A stretch of DNA of 64,000 nucleotides from CAZJUP01 sp964549275 (GTDB taxonomy: Bacteria > Fidelibacterota > Marinisomatia > Marinisomatales > TCS55), in NCBI GenBank assembly GCA_964549275.1, contig CAZJUP010000012.1, positions 4,234 to 68,233 on the forward strand. Reading direction: 5' to 3'. This document shows, piece after piece, positions 60,078 to 64,000 of the stretch. A program made the translations under genes and the position numbers. How positions within the stretch are numbered: position 1 is the first letter of the stretch; every line of letters begins with the position of its first letter. A model generated the notes under the pieces. It saw only the letters and a list, made by a program, of their open reading frames with translations, did not search any database and was not told the origin of the DNA.

Positions 60078-60845
60078 TCAAACCAACCATAACGTCATGC
60101 CCCCAATGAAAAAACAGTATACACTAAATCGGTAAAATATTCCAGCCACAATCAAACTCAGTAGCCATTTCAAGGAAACAACACCTACAACGAATGAACT
60201 GAATAATGCAGCTAACCCGGATTGCCATGATAAAGAAGATCCTCCAATGGTAATAAGATCAATTCCCGTAAGTATTCCTGCTCCTGTAATTGCAGGAATG
60301 GCTAATAGAAAAGAAAATCGGGCTGAATCTTTCGTACTTAACCCTAAAGCTAATCCTGTACTAATCGTTGCACCTGACCTTGAGATACCCGGTATAATAG
60401 CCATAGCCTGAGCACATCCAATTAATAAGCCATTCATGGCGCCGACTGGTTTATTTTTCGCTACCAACCACTTTGTGGTTAACAAAATTATCCCTGTAAA
60501 TAACAGAGCGTAAGCTACAAAGGTTACATCATCAAATTTCTTTTCGATGATATCCTTAAAGAAATATCCAATCAATACAGCGGGTATAGTACCCAAAAAC
60601 AGCGCGAACACATAAGTATTGGATGGCTTTTGATTCAGGGTTTTAAGTAAATGAACCCACTCCGGTTTAAATACAACCAACACACTCATTAAAGTGCCAA
60701 TATGAACAACAACCTCAAACATATTCCCCGGTATCTTTATATCCAAAAGTGCCTGTCCAATGACGAGATGTCCGGAACTGCTGATAGGCAAAAATTCAGT
60801 TAATCCTTGCAATACTCCTAATATTGTTGCTTCAAATACTGTCAT
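60078..60845 (-). CDS. uppP: Undecaprenyl-diphosphatase UppP (BacA)
   Basis: A 255-residue membrane enzyme converting undecaprenyl diphosphate to undecaprenyl phosphate, the carrier for peptidoglycan and glycan synthesis. Both signatures are complete: LQGLTEFLPISSSGHL (residues about 14-27, with catalytic Glu and Ser) and PGISRSGATIS (about 162-172, catalytic Arg/Ser region). Eight hydrophobic segments are visible. It supplies the carrier needed by the glycan block at 42-52 kb. Confidence 0.96.
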   Translation of the reverse strand: MTVFEATILGVLQGLTEFLPISSSGHLVIGQALLDIKIPGNMFEVVVHIGTLMSVLVVFKPEWVHLLKTLNQKPSNTYVFALFLGTIPAVLIGYFFKDIIEKKFDDVTFVAYALLFTGIILLTTKWLVAKNKPVGAMNGLLIGCAQAMAIIPGISRSGATISTGLALGLSTKDSARFSFLLAIPAITGAGILTGIDLITIGGSSLSWQSGLAALFSSFVVGVVSLKWLLSLIVAGIFYRFSVYCFFIGGMTLWLV

Positions 60846-60902
60846 GATTTATGAAAAAAGAAAGAGAATTTATGAGGAAGGTTCGAGAATCCAAAGCAGG
60901 GT

Positions 60903-61589
60903 CTAAACCCAACCACACAGGGCAATCATGCGCCCGGCTTTGGGTCCCTGGCGTCTGTAAGAAAAAAAATCTCTTTCACAATGGGTACACCGATCAATGT
61001 GAATAATATTGGTTTCAGATAATCCTCTTTCTTTTAATTTTCGAATAACTGTTGTGGCCAAATTAAGGTATGAACGGTCTCCTGTCCCTTTTGTTAATTG
61101 GTTTTTTTGAAACAATTGAGCCACCTCAGGTCCAATCTCAAAGCAACATGGACCAATAGCCGGACCAATCAAAGCAACTAAATGGTCTTCTTTCGCACCA
61201 AGACTAACCATCTTTTCAATGCCCAACTCCACTATACCCATAGATGCCCCCCGCCACCCTGCATGGATGAGACTAAAAATATGGCTATTTTTATCCAAGA
61301 GAAACAGAGGTATACAATCGGCTACTTGAATTGAGAGGACTAATGATTTATTTTGGGTGATAACACCATCAGAATCATGGATTGAACCGGGTGAGTAAAC
61401 AATTTCAATTTCTTTGGAATGAACCTGTTTTGGGATAACCAATGCATGGGGATCTAACTCTAAAAGACAGGCGAGGTCTTGGCGATCTTTTAAGGGATCA
61501 AAACTATCTGATTTCAATGAAAACCCCGCCTTAAAGTCCCTTTGTCTGAAATACCCAGAAAAATCAAGAAAAGATTGTACCGAGGTCAT
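60903..61589 (-). CDS. pgeF: Peptidoglycan editing factor PgeF (YfiH, multicopper-oxidoreductase-like laccase domain)
   Basis: A 228-residue protein of the YfiH/laccase-domain family. Catalytic elements: VADCIPLFLLD (Cys) and SLIHAGWRGAS (His), then GPCCFEIGPEVA, and the C-terminal FFSYRR and GRMIALCGW. Members were shown to hydrolyse incorrect amino acids from peptidoglycan precursors, and some homologs act on purine nucleosides. No signal peptide is present. It lies 12 bases after the binding-protein gene and about 57 bases before uppP. Confidence 0.92.
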   Translation of the reverse strand: MTSVQSFLDFSGYFRQRDFKAGFSLKSDSFDPLKDRQDLACLLELDPHALVIPKQVHSKEIEIVYSPGSIHDSDGVITQNKSLVLSIQVADCIPLFLLDKNSHIFSLIHAGWRGASMGIVELGIEKMVSLGAKEDHLVALIGPAIGPCCFEIGPEVAQLFQKNQLTKGTGDRSYLNLATTVIRKLKERGLSETNIIHIDRCTHCERDFFSYRRQGPKAGRMIALCGWV

Positions 61590-61600
61590 GGATTTTTATA

Positions 61601-63481
61601 TCAGGGCGTATCGATTGTATTTAAGTAAAGGGAGTCACCGGAGAAATATCCTCGATGAATATACGTATCACCGTTAAACTCCAATATTTGCAAGGCAATA
61701 TTCACATTGGGTCGGTCCGATTTGGATGAATAATACTGAGATACACCTTTATAATGTTTCAAATTTGATAATGCATCAGCAATACTTTTTCTGGAGTTTT
61801 CCTTAAACGAAAGAGACGAGAGAATTCCTGCTGTGTCATACCCGCTAATGAATTCCTCAGATTTGTCATTCACTGTGGTACTATCCATACCACGATAATA
61901 AGAATTCGTGATCAGAGATATTCCTTTCACGTGGGGACCAATATGTTCCTTTGTCAGCATATCCAAATTCTGCCAGTGTTCATTTCCAATCAGTTTGGTA
62001 TCAAGATAATACATGGGGAATTGTGGCCCCAGGTATTCTAAATCTCCTTTGTGAATCGGTAAATAAATTCCCTGAATGGTGCTTAAAACTATTTTTGCGG
62101 AATCAGATTTTGACAATTTCTTTTCTTCTATTGGTGGCAAATTGAAAAAATCATCGGCAGAAATATCAAAAAGTGCATCCAAACTATCGATTTCCATCCC
62201 TAAAAACTCATCATAGTTTTTTTCTACAGGTAAAAGAGAAAAAGCCATTTTCCTCAGGGATTTAAATTGACGGCTTAAATTTTTTGGTGTTCCCGAATAC
62301 CATTCCGTCAATACGACTGTTTTCCCCAATCGATCCACTTCTTTAATAAATGCGTCTGTGAGTTGTTGACCAAATTCATCTGCAGGAGAGATAACGGCTA
62401 AGCTATCCAATCCTAAATTCAAAATAGCATAACGCGCCGCCAGTTTTCCCCGTATTGATAAATTTCCGTTTAACTGAAAAAGATGATCATATAATATATC
62501 CAAACCATTTCGAGTTGATCCGGGAATCAAAAGAGGAATATTTTCATCCTTCATAGAGGCTGTAGCTGTTAAAACTGTATTATCTTTCAGAGGACCAACA
62601 ATAGCTGTAACATTCTGAAACTCTGATAATTTTCGGACGGCCTGAACCGTTTGAAACGGATCACTTTCATTGTCCATTACCATAATAGGCCACCGTCGGT
62701 CTGCATGAGGTGACTTTAAAATTCGACTTTGAAATCCAGAGAGATATTTCTTTCCATTATCTGAATCTTGTCCAGACAAGGGTAAGACCATTCCCACTAG
62801 AGTAACCGGTTGTGGCGGCTGATACGATGCTCTCAATAATTTTTCATACAATGATAAATAGATTTCCGGAATTTGCTCTGGTGAAACCGCTGACAAAGCC
62901 ACAGCACATTCATCAGGAGCACCATTTTGAATATGGGAATATGCAAGAGCAATGGAATGAATGATTCTGGGAATTTCTTCTGTTTCAACAGATAGCTGTT
63001 CTAAAAATAATTCCAATGGAAGATTCAATTGAATGAGTTTAAGAATACGATAGTCCAATTTTGCAATAAAGGTTGAGTCAACCCCTATCTTTCTTGAACG
63101 GTGCATCATTCTATAGGCAGAGGGAAAATGCCCCTGATTAATAAAAATATCACCGTAGGAGAGAAATACATCCTTTACATAAGGACTTTCAGGATAATTC
63201 GTTAAAAATATTCGTCCAAGTTTCTTAGCCGATTCATATTGATTCAGTCCGAGACGGGTTTTCATAGATAGCAGTAATGTCGGGGCCTCATATTCCCCAG
63301 ATGGACTTTCCAAAACATTATCTAACAGGGAATGTGCGATGGCATATCGGCCTTCATTATAATGGGTCACCGCTTGATTAAACTGTTTTTCAATTCGCTG
63401 AAGCTGAAACCAGTTTTGAGAAAAAACCGTGGTGAACCAAAGCGGCAATAGAACAATGATGTATTTCTTACTAAAGGACAA
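61601..63481 (-). CDS. Periplasmic TPR plus type-I binding protein (LpoA-like architecture)
   Basis: A 626-residue exported protein. After a signal peptide (about 1-21) residues about 28-210 form TPR-like helices (AVTHYNEGRYAIAHSLLDNVL). The rest is a type-I periplasmic binding fold (LVGMVLPLSGQDSDNGKKYLSGFQSRI; VTAIVGPLKDNTVLTATASM; PLLIPGSTRNGLD; LAVISPADEFGQQL), as in amino-acid ABC receptors. This TPR plus binding-fold order is that of LpoA, the activator of class A penicillin-binding proteins. No ABC permease lies nearby, which favours an LpoA-like or sensor role over transport. The gene neighbours pgeF, a peptidoglycan gene. Confidence 0.82.
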   Translation of the reverse strand: MSFSKKYIIVLLPLWFTTVFSQNWFQLQRIEKQFNQAVTHYNEGRYAIAHSLLDNVLESPSGEYEAPTLLLSMKTRLGLNQYESAKKLGRIFLTNYPESPYVKDVFLSYGDIFINQGHFPSAYRMMHRSRKIGVDSTFIAKLDYRILKLIQLNLPLELFLEQLSVETEEIPRIIHSIALAYSHIQNGAPDECAVALSAVSPEQIPEIYLSLYEKLLRASYQPPQPVTLVGMVLPLSGQDSDNGKKYLSGFQSRILKSPHADRRWPIMVMDNESDPFQTVQAVRKLSEFQNVTAIVGPLKDNTVLTATASMKDENIPLLIPGSTRNGLDILYDHLFQLNGNLSIRGKLAARYAILNLGLDSLAVISPADEFGQQLTDAFIKEVDRLGKTVVLTEWYSGTPKNLSRQFKSLRKMAFSLLPVEKNYDEFLGMEIDSLDALFDISADDFFNLPPIEEKKLSKSDSAKIVLSTIQGIYLPIHKGDLEYLGPQFPMYYLDTKLIGNEHWQNLDMLTKEHIGPHVKGISLITNSYYRGMDSTTVNDKSEEFISGYDTAGILSSLSFKENSRKSIADALSNLKHYKGVSQYYSSKSDRPNVNIALQILEFNGDTYIHRGYFSGDSLYLNTIDTP

Positions 63482-63559
63482 TTACTCCACCGTGGTGGTG
63501 TTAACTTCGGTAGTTCTATACCATTTCTTCAATTTCATTTTCTCTCTAAAACTCATCTG

Positions 63560-63820
63560 TTGAATCCCTCTCCATACTATAGAGGTTTAAGTGAACCTCG
63601 TATAAAGTTACATAAGAAAATAATGGAATTATATAACAAAGGTTGGGGTTACACCAAGATTCATCATTACCTCATTGAAAATGAATATCCAATTGGAAAA
63701 AGTAGAACGACCGTTGATTCAATTATCAAAAAGAGACTTGAGAGAGATAGATTTTTCAATCAAGAAATTGTTGAAGAATATTCTGATTTTGACATCGTTT
63801 TTTTAACGATTGGTAAGTGA
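63560..63820 (+). CDS. Small helix-turn-helix-like protein of unknown function
   Basis: An 86-residue ORF with a TTG start; the next ATG is at residue 22. The middle (IMELYNKGWGYTKIHHYLIENEYPIGKSRTTVDSIIKKR) looks like the helix-turn-helix at the C-terminus of serine recombinases and similar DNA-binding proteins. No catalytic domain precedes it: the 78 bases upstream carry no open reading frame of significance. It may be a remnant of a recombinase or a stand-alone DNA-binding protein. It is divergent from the periplasmic binding-protein gene. Confidence 0.55.
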   Translation: MNPSPYYRGLSEPRIKLHKKIMELYNKGWGYTKIHHYLIENEYPIGKSRTTVDSIIKKRLERDRFFNQEIVEEYSDFDIVFLTIGK

Positions 63821-63857
63821 ATTATTTAGGGTATTAAATGATAAGGATTGACCTAAT

Positions 63858-63968
63858 ATGAAATACCATTGTAAAACCTGTGATTATAAAGGTTCAAAGA
63901 TTCATAACCACATCTATGATTGTTGTGATTATTTAGATAAAGAATTGAACTTCATACGAAAAAGTTGA
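63858..63968 (+). CDS. Tiny zinc-ribbon-like protein (36 aa)
   Basis: ATG 63858 to TGA 63966-63968. The 36-residue product has CKTC near the start, two His (IHNH) and a CC pair at residues 22-23, i.e. four Cys and several His in a very short chain, the composition of a zinc knuckle. It follows the 86-residue ORF by 37 bases on the same strand, and its last residues are basic. There is no family recognition; very short ORFs often arise by chance, so confidence is low. Confidence 0.35.
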   Translation: MKYHCKTCDYKGSKIHNHIYDCCDYLDKELNFIRKS

Positions 63969-64000
63969 CACAAAGTTAAGCAACATTCGTTAGTTCTCCA

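Noticed and set aside
63582..63599. Perfect GAGGTT/AACCTC inverted repeat with a 6-base spacer
   Set aside because: Lies inside the 86-residue ORF, has no T-run after it and no copy nearby, so neither terminator nor attachment site is supported.

Overview
The window is a gene-dense, AT-rich piece of chromosome with the gene set of a Gram-negative bacterium: the LptF/G lipopolysaccharide-export permease, LspA, LolB-like and other lipoproteins, outer-membrane beta-barrels, and a large glycan block. PorV/FadL-like barrel proteins, BatA-like VWA proteins, membrane PASTA proteins, a DUF255 protein and several Na+-coupled symporters together point to the FCB group. A marine lineage such as Marinimicrobia (SAR406) fits best, but that is inference from gene content and no marker gene here proves it. 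Nearly all genes lie on the minus strand and are tightly packed, many with 1-base (TAATG), 4-base (ATGA) or 8-14-base overlaps. I see no tRNA, rRNA, CRISPR array or insertion sequence.

Layout. 1-5.1 kb: the end of a plus-strand lptF/G-type gene, converging on a coupled pair that encodes a large lipoprotein and a beta-barrel protein. 5.1-8.2 kb: the methyl cycle (metK-ahcY) and the ribosome hibernation factor hpf. 8.2-16 kb: pckA, a Xer recombinase, rluD, lspA, a DksA-like zinc protein and ileS. 16-23 kb: envelope protein quality control (DegP protease, an M1 peptidase apparently fused to a barrel, a TlpA-like lipoprotein, DsbD). 23-26 kb: patatin, a cyclophilin lipoprotein, pyrE and pyrF. 26-32.6 kb: mostly plus-strand genes (exported methyltransferase, GNAT, DUF255 protein, small ORF, DAACS symporter) plus a minus-strand Na+/solute symporter.

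32.6-33.05 kb is the only long stretch without a protein gene. It holds a candidate structured RNA with a promoter, an 11-bp perfect closing helix, two internal hairpins and a terminator shared with hflX; the layout resembles 6S RNA. 33-42 kb: hflX, a BatA-like VWA protein, a polyprenol/diacylglycerol kinase family protein, a PASTA protein, rsmB, fmt, def, yajC and an orphan histidine kinase. 42-52.4 kb: a continuous glycan/lipid assembly block (YfhO-type membrane protein, flippase, four glycosyltransferases, two methyltransferases, one CDP-alcohol phosphatidyltransferase). 52.4-57.7 kb: a LolB-like lipoprotein, a TPR lipoprotein, a GAF-GGDEF protein and an ECF sigma/anti-sigma pair. 57.6-63.5 kb: holA, a PutP-like symporter, uppP, pgeF and a periplasmic TPR plus type-I binding protein. 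The last 500 bases carry two tiny plus-strand ORFs of unfamiliar character.

Functionally, most of the window supports envelope building: undecaprenyl phosphate recycling (uppP, possibly the polyprenol kinase), glycan synthesis and flipping, lipoprotein maturation, disulfide reduction and outer-membrane proteolysis. Translation and housekeeping genes (ileS, fmt, def, rsmB, rluD, hpf, hflX) are interleaved. The least explained items are the structured RNA, the lipoprotein-barrel pair at the left end, the peptidase-barrel fusion and the small ORFs at the right end.
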